Shown: positions 1 through 9,878 of the stretch, piece after piece
Position numbering within the stretch: the stretch's first letter is position 1
Layout: each line of letters starts with the position of its first letter
Assembly (NCBI RefSeq): GCF_016735685.1
Contig: NZ_JAERRA010000001.1
Span: forward strand, 558,001 to 622,000
From: Piscinibacter lacus
GTDB lineage: Bacteria; Pseudomonadota; Gammaproteobacteria; Burkholderiales; Burkholderiaceae_C
Direction: 5' to 3'
DNA: 64,000 nt
Position numbers and translations under genes: made by a program
Notes under the pieces: model-generated
Seen by the model: the letters and a program-made list of their open reading frames with translations, nothing else
What the model was told of the DNA's origin: nothing
The model's database searches: none

Positions 1-1
1 C

Positions 2-667
2 GAGGGGCCGATCCAGGCCATGCTGGCCGAGGCCGCGCGCAGCCACGGCCTGTGGCTGGTCGGCGGCAGCCTGCCGCTGCGCGAAGGCCTGCCGGCCGCG
101 CCCGGCGAGCCGCCGCGCCGCGCCCGCAACACCACCCTGGTCCACGGCCCCGACGGCCAGCGGGTGGCGCGCTACGACAAGGTCCATCTCTTTCGCTTCG
201 ACGACGGCGAGCGCCGCCACGACGAGGCGGCCACCCTGGAGCCCGGCGACGCGCCGGTGGCCTTCACCGCCACCGACCGGCGCGGCCGGGCCTGGCGCGT
301 GGGCCTGTCGATCTGCTACGACCTGCGCTTTCCCGAGCACTTCCGCGCCCTGATGCAGCCCGCGCCCTGCGACCTGCTGCTGGTGCCCGCGGCCTTCACC
401 GTGCCCACCGGCCGCGCGCACTGGGAGCTGCTTCTGCGCGCCCGCGCGGTCGAGAACCAGTGCTATGTGCTCGCGCCCGCCCAGGCCGGCCGCCACGAGA
501 ACGGCCGCAGCACCTGGGGCCACAGCCTGGCGGTCGACCCCTGGGGCGAAGTGCTCGGCCAGCTCGGGGCCGAGGGCGAGGGGCTGCTGCTGGCCGAGCT
601 GTCGGCCGAGCGCATCGCCGAGGTCCGGCGGCAATTGCCGGCCCTGGACCACCGCCGGCTCGGCTGA
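2..667 (+). CDS. Carbon-nitrogen hydrolase (nitrilase superfamily, Nit-type amidase), 5' partial
   Basis: The gene enters from the left edge of the window, and the frame is open from base 2. The catalytic Lys lies in YDKVHLF (about bases 170-190). The nucleophilic Cys lies in [10 protein letters not shown], with its codon at 314-316. The third catalytic residue, Glu, would be upstream of the window. About 220 residues are present, against roughly 270 for the family, so about 50 N-terminal residues are missing. The spacing of the motifs and the [14 protein letters not shown] stretch fit the Nit1/Nit2 group, which hydrolyses deaminated glutathione and related omega-amides in the cytoplasm. The exact substrate cannot be told from the sequence. 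It converges on the cupin gene that ends at 690. Confidence 0.85.
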   Translation, partial: EGPIQAMLAEAARSHGLWLVGGSLPLREGLPAAPGEPPRRARNTTLVHGPDGQRVARYDKVHLFRFDDGERRHDEAATLEPGDAPVAFTATDRRGRAWRVGLSICYDLRFPEHFRALMQPAPCDLLLVPAAFTVPTGRAHWELLLRARAVENQCYVLAPAQAGRHENGRSTWGHSLAVDPWGEVLGQLGAEGEGLLLAELSAERIAEVRRQLPALDHRRLG

Positions 668-689
668 GCCGCGGCGGCGGCCCGGACCT

Positions 690-1211
690 TCAGCGCTCCG
701 CGGCGGTGGCTGGCGGCGGCGCCAGGAAGCGCGTGGCTGTTGGCCCGGCGCCGTGTTCCTGGTAGCGCACCGCGCCTTCGCGCGCCCACACCCAGTGCGG
801 CACGCCGGCCGGCGCGAGCAGGGACGATCCCGCCGGCACCGCCACGGCCTGCGCCGGGTCGGCCGTCGCGCCGAAGCCCACCCAGAGCGTGCCCTCCAGC
901 ACCGTGGTCAGGCGCGCATCGGGATGGGTGTGCGGCGGCAGGCGGGCGCCTGCGTCCAGTTCGACGCGCAGGGCATACAGGCCGGGCGCGGCCTCGGCGC
1001 CCGTCACCCAGCGCGCGCGGATGGCCGCCTGGCCCGGCGGCGAGAAGGCCGGCAGCGCGGCCGGGTCGATCACCTGCGGCGCGGGCAGGGCGGCCGGGCG
1101 GCCGTCCTCGGCCCGCAGGGCCGGAGGCATGAGCAGGGCCGTGGCCAGCAGGCCGGTGGCCAGAAGGTGGGGGGCGGGGCGCGTCGAGGTCATCGCTTTG
1201 CTTCGAGCCAT
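690..1211 (-). CDS. Secreted cupin-domain protein
   Basis: This 173-residue protein has an N-terminal hydrophobic segment ending near LRAED that looks like a signal peptide, so it is probably exported. A single small cupin follows. [16 protein letters not shown] gives the first cupin motif with its two metal-binding His residues, and [10 protein letters not shown] gives the second with another His. Proteins of this kind bind a metal ion in a beta-barrel, but their reactions differ too much to name one here. An alternative start is the Met at 1193, which would leave a more typical signal peptide. The gene lies downstream of the groESL terminator and appears to be a separate unit. Confidence 0.75.
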   Translation of the reverse strand: MARSKAMTSTRPAPHLLATGLLATALLMPPALRAEDGRPAALPAPQVIDPAALPAFSPPGQAAIRARWVTGAEAAPGLYALRVELDAGARLPPHTHPDARLTTVLEGTLWVGFGATADPAQAVAVPAGSSLLAPAGVPHWVWAREGAVRYQEHGAGPTATRFLAPPPATAAER

Positions 1212-1240
1212 GCGGAGCCGCGATGGTGGTCGGCGGCGGC

Positions 1241-1272
1241 GGAAAAGAAAAGGGCTCCCCGAAGGGAGCCCT
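1241..1272 (-). terminator. Intrinsic terminator of the groES-groEL operon
   Basis: Read on the minus strand, an 8-bp perfect GC-rich stem (1271-1264 with 1259-1252) closes a TTCG tetraloop. A T-rich run, TTTTCTTTT, follows at once (1251-1243). This is a textbook rho-independent terminator, lying about 80 bp beyond the groEL stop codon. Confidence 0.93.
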
Positions 1273-1352
1273 TGTGCTGTGGGCAGCGGGGGACAGAGCC
1301 CCGGGGTGCAAGTCGGCGGATTTCCCGGCGCAGGCCGGGAAATCCGTCCGAC

Positions 1353-3011
<1,659 letters not shown>

Positions 3012-3066
3012 TCAGTGTGTGTGGGTGCGGTGAGCGGTGTGCAAGCGCAGGGGCTTGCCACGCGGC

Positions 3067-3357
3067 TTACTTTTCGACGACGGCGAAGAGGTCCTCTTCG
3101 CGCATGACCAGCAGCTCGTCGCCGTCGACCTTGACGGTCTGGCCCGAGTACTTGCCGAACAGGACGCGGTCGCCGACCTTGATGTTCAGGGCGACGAAAT
3201 CGCCCTTGTCATTGCGCTTGCCCGGGCCGACGGCCAGGACTTCGCCCTGGTCCGGCTTCTCGGCCGCGTTGTCGGGAATGAAGATGCCCGAGGCAGTCTT
3301 GGTTTCTTGTTCGAGGCGCTTGACGATCACGCGGTCGTGCAGGGGGCGAAGCTTCAT
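3067..3357 (-). CDS. groS: Co-chaperonin GroES (10 kDa subunit)
   Basis: At 96 residues it has the standard length of GroES, the heptameric lid of the GroEL cage. The start [14 protein letters not shown] and the mobile-loop region with SGIFIPDNA are typical. A strong ribosome binding site (GAGGAGCC) lies 5 bases before the ATG. It is the first gene of the groES-groEL operon. The roughly 100-base leader begins at the CIRCE element, so heat-shock control through HrcA is expected, although hrcA is not in this window. Confidence 0.99.
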   Translation of the reverse strand: MKLRPLHDRVIVKRLEQETKTASGIFIPDNAAEKPDQGEVLAVGPGKRNDKGDFVALNIKVGDRVLFGKYSGQTVKVDGDELLVMREEDLFAVVEK

Positions 3358-3456
3358 GGGGGCTCCTCAACGGAAGTCGTGGTGGACGCGGCGGCACGAT
3401 GAACGGGCCACCGCAAGGCAAGAGAGGCTGCGGGTCCGGTGGGGCATCTCGCAGCG

Positions 3457-3483
3457 TTAGCACTCACGGTGTATGAGTGCTAG
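3457..3483 (-). promoter_or_regulatory. CIRCE operator (HrcA binding site) of groESL
   Basis: The element reads TTAGCACTC, then nine bases, then GAGTGCTAG. This is the CIRCE consensus with a single change at the last base (consensus A). It sits directly at the expected transcription start of the groES promoter, so bound HrcA would block initiation. Confidence 0.97.
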
Positions 3484-3490
3484 CAATCGG

Positions 3491-3518
3491 ATTATAGGGA
3501 CGGGCCCCGGGCTTTCAA
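3491..3518 (-). promoter_or_regulatory. Sigma-70-type promoter of groESL
   Basis: On the minus strand a TTGAAA hexamer (3518-3513) is followed after 16 bp by a perfect TATAAT (3496-3491). The start point would fall near 3484, at the edge of CIRCE. The preceding C gives CTTGAAA, which also resembles a heat-shock sigma -35 element, but the -10 is housekeeping-like. Confidence 0.85.
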
Positions 3519-3614
3519 GAGGCGGGATTTCGCGCCCGGCCGGCAGGGACCGCCGGGCGCGAACTGCGCGGGCCGATTCAGGGGCCGGCCGGGCCGTGCG
3601 GCGGCCCGGCGGCT

Positions 3615-4817
3615 TCAGGCCTGCTCGTCGTCGCGCAGGTGGCCGGCGCGGTCGCGCTTGGTGGCGAGGTAGCGGGCGTTGTGCGGATTGCTCGGCACGA
3701 CCAGCGGCAGCCGGTCGACCACGTCGATGCCGGCCGCGCGCAGCGCATCGATCTTGGCCGGGTTGTTGGTCAGCAGCCGGATGCGGGCGATGCCCAGGGC
3801 ATCGAGCATGGCCGCCGCCGCCTGGAAGTCGCGCTCGTCGGCGCGGAAGCCGAGGTAGCGGTCGGCATCCAGCGTATCCAGGCCGGTGTCCTGCAGCCGG
3901 TAGGCCCTGAGCTTGCTGGCCAGGCCGGTGCCCCGGCCTTCCTGGGCCAGGTAGAGCAGCACGCCGCCCGATTCGGCCAGGCGCGCGATGGCGCCCTGAA
4001 GCTGGTCGCCGCAATCGCAGCGCAGGCTGCCGAGCAGGTCGCCGGTGAAGCAGGAGGAGTGCAGGCGCACCGGCACCGGCTGGCTGCGGTCGGGCTGGCC
4101 GACGACGAGCGCGAGGTGCTCGGTCTCGCCGTGCAGCTCGCGGAACAGCACCAGGGTGCAGTCCTCATGCGCGGCGATCGGCACATGCGCGTCGCTCAGG
4201 CGGCGCAGCAGGGCGCGCGGCGCGCCGCGGGCGGCGTCGATGGCCTGCGGCGCGATCTCCACCAAGCCATCGGCCACGGCCGCATCCAGGGTGTCGGCCG
4301 GCAGCGCCAGGTGCAGCAGGGCCGGGCTGAGGGGGCCGAGCTTGACCAGGCGCAGGGCGGCCTGCTCGGCGGCATCGGCCGGTCGGGCCTCGGCCAGCCA
4401 GGCCGCCCGGCGCTCGGCCGGCCAGTCCAGGCCCCAGGCGCCGCCGGGCGCCTGGTCGGGGCGCGCCTGCACGGCGGCCAGGGCTTGCAGGCCGGCCAGG
4501 TCCAGGTCGGCTGGCAGCGGCAGGTGGGCGGCCACCAGGTCGCCGCGCTGGCCCAGGGCCTGCAGCCGCTCGGCGCTCAGCAGCAGGCGTAGCGCGCCTC
4601 GGCCGCTTTGCCAGCGCGACCAGCCCGCGGCGCCCAGGGTCTCGACCGCAGCCACCAGCAGGCCGGGCTGGCCGGGGCCGGCCCGCAGGGCCAGGGGACG
4701 GCCGTGCTGCAACTCGGTGCGGGCGCGGTCCATGCGCAGGGCGCGGCGCTCGACATCGTCGAAGGACCAGCCGGGCAGGCCGGCGGCAGGGGAAACGGGG
4801 GACGGGTCGGCGCTCAT
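3615..4817 (-). CDS. ribA: GTP cyclohydrolase II with extra N-terminal domain
   Basis: This 400-residue protein opens the imidazole ring of GTP, the first step of riboflavin synthesis. The C-terminal half (from about residue 205) is a complete RibA domain. It has the zinc-binding cysteines in SSCFTGDLLGSLRCDCGDQ, the LAQEGRGTGL catalytic segment, and LTNNPAKIDAL near the end. The N-terminal 200 residues are longer than in a stand-alone RibA of about 200 residues. The segment GRPLALRAGPGQPGLLVAA sits where a RibB (dihydroxybutanone-phosphate synthase) domain has its acidic catalytic motif, but the acidic residues are absent. I infer a degenerate RibB-like domain. No good ribosome binding site precedes the start. 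Confidence 0.9.
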   Translation of the reverse strand: MSADPSPVSPAAGLPGWSFDDVERRALRMDRARTELQHGRPLALRAGPGQPGLLVAAVETLGAAGWSRWQSGRGALRLLLSAERLQALGQRGDLVAAHLPLPADLDLAGLQALAAVQARPDQAPGGAWGLDWPAERRAAWLAEARPADAAEQAALRLVKLGPLSPALLHLALPADTLDAAVADGLVEIAPQAIDAARGAPRALLRRLSDAHVPIAAHEDCTLVLFRELHGETEHLALVVGQPDRSQPVPVRLHSSCFTGDLLGSLRCDCGDQLQGAIARLAESGGVLLYLAQEGRGTGLASKLRAYRLQDTGLDTLDADRYLGFRADERDFQAAAAMLDALGIARIRLLTNNPAKIDALRAAGIDVVDRLPLVVPSNPHNARYLATKRDRAGHLRDDEQA

Positions 4818-4881
4818 CGGTCAGGCATGCCGGGCCGGCCGGCCCGCAGGGGCATGGCCGGCCCGGCGCGGGCAGCGGAAC

Positions 4882-5856
4882 TCAGAAGGGATTGGTCTCG
4901 ACCCGGTTGATCGCACGCAGGCCGATGATGTCGTGCGCGGTCACGCCGAAGTGGCGGTCGCTGACCCAGAGGTGGTTGGTCTCGTTGGCGGCCGAGATCA
5001 GGGTGTCGTCGAAGCAGTTCGGCACGGCCGTCGTGCAGGCCGCATTCACCGCATTGCCGCCACTGCCCAGACTGCTCGGGCTGTCGGCCAGCAGGCCGAC
5101 GCGGTCGCCGATGTCGACCAGGCCGATCAGGCGACCGTCGTTGATCACGGTGGCACGCAGGCCGGTGTTGAAGGCCTCGGTCATGTTGCGCAGCACGGTC
5201 TGCGGATTGAAGACCGAGGAGGTCTGCGCACGGCCCCAGGGCGTCAGGTTCAGGTTCGGCAGGGTGCCGAACAGCACCCGCACATCGGCCTGCGCCAGGC
5301 GGTTGATCTGGAGGCCGAGGCGGTTGCCCAGCTCGCGCGCCGTTGCAACGGCCGCAGTGGCCTGGGCCGCCGTGTTGATCGTGCCGTAGAGCGCGATCAA
5401 GTCGTTCTGCCCGGTGTAGACCGTGGCCAGGTCGCCCTCGGCAATCGACGTGCCGGCCAGGAAGGTGGTGATCCGGGTTTCCAGGTCGGGGATGGTTCCG
5501 CCGACGGTGGCGAGCATGGTGCCGCGCGGGCTGGCTTCCTCGGTGACCGGCAGAGGGCACTGGCTGAAGCCGATGTTCAGCTCCCGGCCGAGCTGCTGCA
5601 CCCAGATCGGGTTGTCCAGGCAGTTGACGCTGCTGTCGGCATTGCGGGTGTTGACGGTGTAGCGCCGGCCGGCCGGGCCGCCCGAGCTGCCGAGGATGAT
5701 GTTGGTCTCGTCGCCGAAGACGAAGAGCCGCTTCGCGTCGAAGGGGTCCACCAGATCGCCGCCCCCGCCGCAGGCGACCAGCAGGGCGGCGGCTGCCGCG
5801 GCCAGGGTGGCAGAGAGCCCGGTGCGCATGCGGCGCAGGGGGGAGGTGGCTTGCAT
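4882..5856 (-). CDS. SGNH/GDSL-hydrolase-like lipoprotein with altered nucleophile position
   Basis: This 324-residue protein has a signal peptide ending in the lipobox LLVAC, with Cys29 as the lipidation site, so it should be membrane-anchored outside the cytoplasm. The layout follows the SGNH esterase family. Block I is LFVFGDE (residues 44-50), a block III-like motif is VYTGQND, and the last block carries an Asp-x-His and a further His in SDRHFGVTAHD. In block I the nucleophilic Ser of GDS is replaced by Glu50, so normal esterase chemistry is doubtful. The ribosome binding site GGAGA is 5 bases before the ATG. It sits between sua5 and ribA, with no functional link evident. Confidence 0.75.
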   Translation of the reverse strand: MQATSPLRRMRTGLSATLAAAAAALLVACGGGGDLVDPFDAKRLFVFGDETNIILGSSGGPAGRRYTVNTRNADSSVNCLDNPIWVQQLGRELNIGFSQCPLPVTEEASPRGTMLATVGGTIPDLETRITTFLAGTSIAEGDLATVYTGQNDLIALYGTINTAAQATAAVATARELGNRLGLQINRLAQADVRVLFGTLPNLNLTPWGRAQTSSVFNPQTVLRNMTEAFNTGLRATVINDGRLIGLVDIGDRVGLLADSPSSLGSGGNAVNAACTTAVPNCFDDTLISAANETNHLWVSDRHFGVTAHDIIGLRAINRVETNPF

Positions 5857-5898
5857 GGTGTCTCCAGCGGAAGAAGTGGGGGCCGGGGGCGCAGCGGC

Positions 5899-6909
5899 TC
5901 AGGCTGCGGCGCGGCGCAGGCGGTCGCGCACGCCCGCCCAGTCGGCGGTATCCGGAGGGGTCTCGACCCAGATCGCCGCCGGATGTCCGGCGTCCAGGCG
6001 GCGCAGATCGGCAAACAGGGCCTGGGCCGCGGCCGCCGGCTCGGCCGGCATCCGAAGCTCGGCCAGCGCGGGCGGCAGCGCCAGGCGGGCGCGAGCATAA
6101 ACCGCGGGCGCGGGCGCGTCGCCGGGCAGGCGCTCCAGCGCCGCTTGCAGGGCCTCGGCCGACATCAGCAGCAGCCGGGCACGCGGCGCGTAGTGCGAGG
6201 CCAGGGTGCCCGAGGCGCGCGGTGCGTCGGCATCGGGCGGCCGCACCGGCTCGCCGGCTGCGGCGGCCACCGCCTCGGCGCCGAGCTGGCCGGGGCGCAG
6301 CAGCACCGGCCGGCCGCGCGAGAGGTCGACGATGGTCGATTCGATGCCGACCGCGCAGGCGCCGCCGTCGAGGATCAGCAGCGCCTCCGGGCCGAGCGCG
6401 GCGAACTCGTCGAGCACATGGGCGGCGCGGGTCGGGCTGATGCGGCCGAAGCGGTTCGCGCTGGGCGCGGCCACGCCCGGCACGCCGCGTGCGGCCGCTG
6501 CGCGCAGCAGGGCGCGGGCCACGGGGTGGTCGGGGCAGCGCAGGCCCAGGCTGTCCTGGCCGCCGGCCGCGGCTTCGGCCAGGCCGGCGCGGCGCGGCAG
6601 GATCAGGGTCAGCGGCCCCGGCCAGAAGGCCGCGGCCAGGCGCTGCGCGAGCGGTGGCCAGTCGCGGGTGAAGGCGACCGCATCTTGCGGCTCGGCCACA
6701 TGCACGATCAGCGGATGGTCGGCCGGCCGGCCCTTGGCCGCGTAGATGGCGGCGACGGCTGCGGCCTCGTCGGCCCGCGCGCCCAGGCCGTAGACGGTCT
6801 CGGTCGGGAAGGCGACGAGGCGGCCGGCCGCCAGCCGCTCAGCGGCCTCGGCCAGCGCCTCGGCGGACGCGCCGTCACGCAGCAGGGGGCCGGGGGCAGC
6901 GGCGTTCAC
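5899..6909 (-). CDS. sua5: L-threonylcarbamoyladenylate synthase (Sua5/YrdC)
   Basis: It makes threonylcarbamoyl-AMP from threonine, bicarbonate and ATP, the first step of the t6A modification at position 37 of tRNAs that read ANN codons. The YrdC domain has FPTETVYGLGA, the KGRPADHPLIVHV segment and PSANRFGRISPTRA. After SGTLASHYAPRA a shorter C-terminal Sua5 domain follows, which makes this the long Sua5 type of about 336 residues. The frame stays open upstream into purK, but that part has no family resemblance, so I chose the GTG at 6909, 35 bp after the purK stop. No clear ribosome binding site is visible, and the exact start is uncertain. Confidence 0.9.
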   Translation of the reverse strand: MNAAAPGPLLRDGASAEALAEAAERLAAGRLVAFPTETVYGLGARADEAAAVAAIYAAKGRPADHPLIVHVAEPQDAVAFTRDWPPLAQRLAAAFWPGPLTLILPRRAGLAEAAAGGQDSLGLRCPDHPVARALLRAAAARGVPGVAAPSANRFGRISPTRAAHVLDEFAALGPEALLILDGGACAVGIESTIVDLSRGRPVLLRPGQLGAEAVAAAAGEPVRPPDADAPRASGTLASHYAPRARLLLMSAEALQAALERLPGDAPAPAVYARARLALPPALAELRMPAEPAAAAQALFADLRRLDAGHPAAIWVETPPDTADWAGVRDRLRRAAA

Positions 6910-6944
6910 GGCAGGCGACAAGGCAGGGGCCGGCGCGGGGCGGC

Positions 6945-8177
6945 TCAGAAGGCCGGCAGACCCAGCAGCGCCGCCGCCTGCAGCGCGGCCGCGCGGGCTT
7001 GCTCGGCGGTGGCGGCGGTGAAGGTCAGGTGGCCCATCTTGCGGCCCTTGCGGGCGCTGGACTTGCCGTAGAGGTGCAGGTGCGCGCCGGGCAGGGCCAG
7101 CACGCCGGCCCAGTCGGGCGTGCGCTCGCGGCCTTCGGCATCGAACCACAGGTCGCCGAGCAGGTTCAGCATCACGGCCGGCGAGTGCAGGCGCGGCGCG
7201 ACCAGGGGCAGGCCGGTCATGCAGCGCACTTGCAGCTCGAACTGCGACACATCGCAACTGTCGATGCTGTGGTGGCCGGAGTTGTGCGGCCGCGGCGCCA
7301 TCTCGTTGGCCACGAGCTGGCCGCCCTGGAGCACGAAGAACTCGACGCAGAGCACGCCGACATAGCGCAGTCCGTCGGCGATCCTGGCCGCGGCAGCCAC
7401 CGCCTCCTCGGCCAGGGCGGCGGAGACGCCGGGCGCCGGCACCTCGGTCACGGCCAGGATGCCGTCCCGGTGCAGATTGCGCTGCACCGGCAGATGCACG
7501 GTCATGCCGTGCGCATCGCGGGCCAGCACGACGCTGATCTCGAAGTCCAGCGCAAGCATCTGCTCCAGCACGCAGGGCACGCCCTTGAGCGTGGCCCAGG
7601 CGGCGTCCAGCTCGGCGCGGTTGCGCACGCGGACCTGGCCCTTGCCGTCATAGCCCATGCGGGCCGTCTTGAGGATGCCGGGCAGCAGGCCCTCTGGCAC
7701 GGCGGCAAGCTGGGCCGCCGTCTCGACCACCGCATGCGGCGCACAGGGCACGCCGCAGCGGACGATGTGGGCCTTCTCCTTGGCCCGGTCTTGGCAGACG
7801 GCCACCGATTCGGCATCCGGCGCGGCCGGCAGGTGGGCGCCCAGGGTGAAGAGCGCACCGGCCGGCACGTTCTCGAATTCGGTGGTGATCGCCGCGCAGC
7901 GCTTGAGCATCTGCGCCAGGCCCTGCTCGTCCAGATAGTCGGCCTGCACATGCACATGCGAGACGAGGCCGGCCGGGCTGGCCACGTCCGGGTCCATCAC
8001 CGCGGTGAAGTAGCCCAGGCGCTGCGCCGCATGCGCAAACATGCGGCCGAGCTGGCCGCCGCCCATCACGCCCAGGGTGCTGGACTGCGCGCCGACATCG
8101 GCGGCCGCGGGCAGGAGGGTCTTGGAAATCGGCATCGGGGGACTCGCAATCGGGACAGGCATCGGGGCGTGCGCCAT
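6945..8177 (-). CDS. purK: 5-(carboxyamino)imidazole ribonucleotide synthase
   Basis: This 410-residue ATP-grasp enzyme carboxylates AIR to N5-CAIR with ATP and bicarbonate in purine synthesis. The N-terminal GVMGGGQLGRM binds nucleotide. EFENVP, KTARMGYDGKGQ and NEMAPRPHNSGHH are characteristic of PurK. It follows purE by 30 bp, so its unstable product passes to the mutase encoded next door. Two starts are possible: the ATG at 8177, used here, or the ATG at 8135 (MPISKTLLP), which gives a more usual length. Neither has a strong ribosome binding site. Confidence 0.96.
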   Translation of the reverse strand: MAHAPMPVPIASPPMPISKTLLPAAADVGAQSSTLGVMGGGQLGRMFAHAAQRLGYFTAVMDPDVASPAGLVSHVHVQADYLDEQGLAQMLKRCAAITTEFENVPAGALFTLGAHLPAAPDAESVAVCQDRAKEKAHIVRCGVPCAPHAVVETAAQLAAVPEGLLPGILKTARMGYDGKGQVRVRNRAELDAAWATLKGVPCVLEQMLALDFEISVVLARDAHGMTVHLPVQRNLHRDGILAVTEVPAPGVSAALAEEAVAAAARIADGLRYVGVLCVEFFVLQGGQLVANEMAPRPHNSGHHSIDSCDVSQFELQVRCMTGLPLVAPRLHSPAVMLNLLGDLWFDAEGRERTPDWAGVLALPGAHLHLYGKSSARKGRKMGHLTFTAATAEQARAAALQAAALLGLPAF

Positions 8178-8207
8178 GCGCCGGCCCGGTGAAGGGGGCG
8201 GAGGGCC

Positions 8208-8738
8208 TCAGGCCGGGGGCAGGGTCATGGCCTCGGCCGCAGCGGTCTGGCGGGCGCGGAAGGCATCGAGCCGGGCGGCCAGCTCGGGGTCGTCGACGGC
8301 CAGCATCGCCACCGCGAACAGCGCGGCATTGGCGGCGCCGGCCACGCCGATCGCGAAGGTGGCCACCGGCACGCCCTTGGGCATCTGCACGATGCTGTGC
8401 AGGGAATCGACCCCTTGCAGGTGCTTGCTCGGCACCGGCACGCCGAGCACGGGCACGGCGGTCTTGGCGGCCAGCATGCCCGGCAGGTGGGCCGCCCCGC
8501 CGGCCCCGGCGATGATGGCCTTCAGGCCGCGCGGGCGGGCCGTTTCGGCATAGCGGAAGAGCGTGTCGGGCATGCGGTGGGCCGAGACGACGCGGGCCTC
8601 ATGGGCCACGCCGAACTCGGCGAGAATCGCGACCGCGTGTTGCATGACGTCCCAGTCGCTGCTGGAGCCCATGACCACGCCCACCGTCACCGTGGGATCG
8701 GCAGGCGGCGGGACGGGCGAAACGGCAGTCGGGACCAT
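8208..8738 (-). CDS. purE: N5-carboxyaminoimidazole ribonucleotide mutase
   Basis: This is the class I PurE that converts N5-CAIR to CAIR, working directly after PurK. The GSSSDWDVM loop, [10 protein letters not shown] with the catalytic His, and [10 protein letters not shown] are all present. The frame extends upstream to 8780. However, the ATG at 8738 has a GAGGAG ribosome binding site 10 bases before it and gives 176 residues, close to the family length, so I prefer it. It is the first gene of a purE-purK-sua5 run on the minus strand and is divergent from cnoX. Confidence 0.96.
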   Translation of the reverse strand: MVPTAVSPVPPPADPTVTVGVVMGSSSDWDVMQHAVAILAEFGVAHEARVVSAHRMPDTLFRYAETARPRGLKAIIAGAGGAAHLPGMLAAKTAVPVLGVPVPSKHLQGVDSLHSIVQMPKGVPVATFAIGVAGAANAALFAVAMLAVDDPELAARLDAFRARQTAAAEAMTLPPA

Positions 8739-8899
8739 GACTCGAAGACTCCTCGGCGCGGCCGGGCACCGGCCCGGCATCGGCTGCGGCCAGGCGCCCA
8801 GCGCGCCCGACCGACCCGCGATTGTAGGGAGCGACCCCTGACCGGCCGGCCGGCCCCGCTCCGCCCCCCCTTGCGCCGACCTGCCTCACCCCGGACACC

Positions 8900-9844
8900 A
8901 TGATCGACATCACCCTCGAGAACTTCCAGGCCGAGCTGATCGAGGCCTCGCTCGCCACCCCCGTGCTGCTCGACATCTGGGCGCCCTGGTGCGCGCCCTG
9001 CAAGGCCCTGGGTCCGGTGCTTGAAAAGCTCGAACGCGACTACGCCGGCCGCTTCACCCTGGCCAAGCTCGACAGCGACCAGGAGCCCGAGATCGCCGGC
9101 CAGCTCAGCCAGGCCTTCGGCGTGCGCTCGATTCCCTTCTGCGTGATGTTCGTCGGCGGCCAGCCGGTCGATGGCTTCGTCGGCGCCCTGCCCGAGGCCC
9201 AGATCCGCGACTTCCTCGACAAGCATGTGCCGCCCGCTGCCGACGCGGATGAGGAGGACTTGCCGGCCGCAGCCGAAGCAGGGCGGGACGAGGAGCCCGG
9301 CCCCTCGGCCGAGGCCGATCGGCTGTCCGTCGCGGTGGCCGCCGAGCCCGGCAACGACAAGCTGCGCGCCGACTGGGTCTTCAAGCTGATCGAGGCCGGC
9401 CGCCTGGCCGAGGCCCGCCAGGCCCTGGCGCCGCTCCAGCCCAAGCTGGCCTTCGACGCCCGTGCCGCCGCCCTGGCCCTGTGCCTGGACGCGCACGAGG
9501 CCGCGCCCGGCGCCGATGCCGAGGCCCTGGCCGCGGCCATCGCGGCCAACCGCCGCGACTTTGCCGCCCGCCATGCCCTCGCCCAGGTCCACTGGGCGGC
9601 CGGCCGGCCGACCGCGGCGATGGACGAGCTGCTCGAAATCCTGATGCGCGACAAGACCTGGAACGGCGAGCTGGCGCGCCGCAGCTATGTCGCGATCCTG
9701 GAGCTGATGGGCAAGGCCGCGCCCGCGCCCACCGCCGCCGCGCCGGCGGCGGGCAAGCTGGAGATCGCCGGCCGCGCGGCCGTGAGCTCGGCCGATCCCG
9801 TGCTCGACCAGTACCGCCGCAAGCTCTCGATGGCGCTGTTCTGA
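8900..9844 (+). CDS. cnoX: Thioredoxin-TPR chaperedoxin CnoX (YbbN)
   Basis: This 314-residue protein has an N-terminal thioredoxin fold (residues 1-110) with the redox motif WAPWCAPCK. An acidic linker follows (about 115-140), then helical TPR-like repeats to the end. This is the architecture of CnoX/YbbN, which protects unfolding proteins from over-oxidation and hands them to GroEL/GroES. The E. coli protein lacks a full CxxC, but here CAPC is intact, so disulfide exchange may be retained. That is inference. The gene stands alone on the plus strand between two minus-strand purine blocks. Confidence 0.9.
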   Translation: MIDITLENFQAELIEASLATPVLLDIWAPWCAPCKALGPVLEKLERDYAGRFTLAKLDSDQEPEIAGQLSQAFGVRSIPFCVMFVGGQPVDGFVGALPEAQIRDFLDKHVPPAADADEEDLPAAAEAGRDEEPGPSAEADRLSVAVAAEPGNDKLRADWVFKLIEAGRLAEARQALAPLQPKLAFDARAAALALCLDAHEAAPGADAEALAAAIAANRRDFAARHALAQVHWAAGRPTAAMDELLEILMRDKTWNGELARRSYVAILELMGKAAPAPTAAAPAAGKLEIAGRAAVSSADPVLDQYRRKLSMALF

Positions 9845-9851
9845 CGCGGCT

Positions 9852-9874
9852 CCGCGGCGCGGGCTGCGCCGCGG
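9852..9874. terminator. Bidirectional hairpin between convergent cnoX and the gene ending at 9879
   Basis: A perfect 9-bp GC stem (9852-9860 with 9866-9874) with a 5-base loop fills the 34-bp gap between two convergent genes. There is no T-run on either side, so its strength as a terminator is uncertain. Confidence 0.55.
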
Positions 9875-9878
9875 GGGC

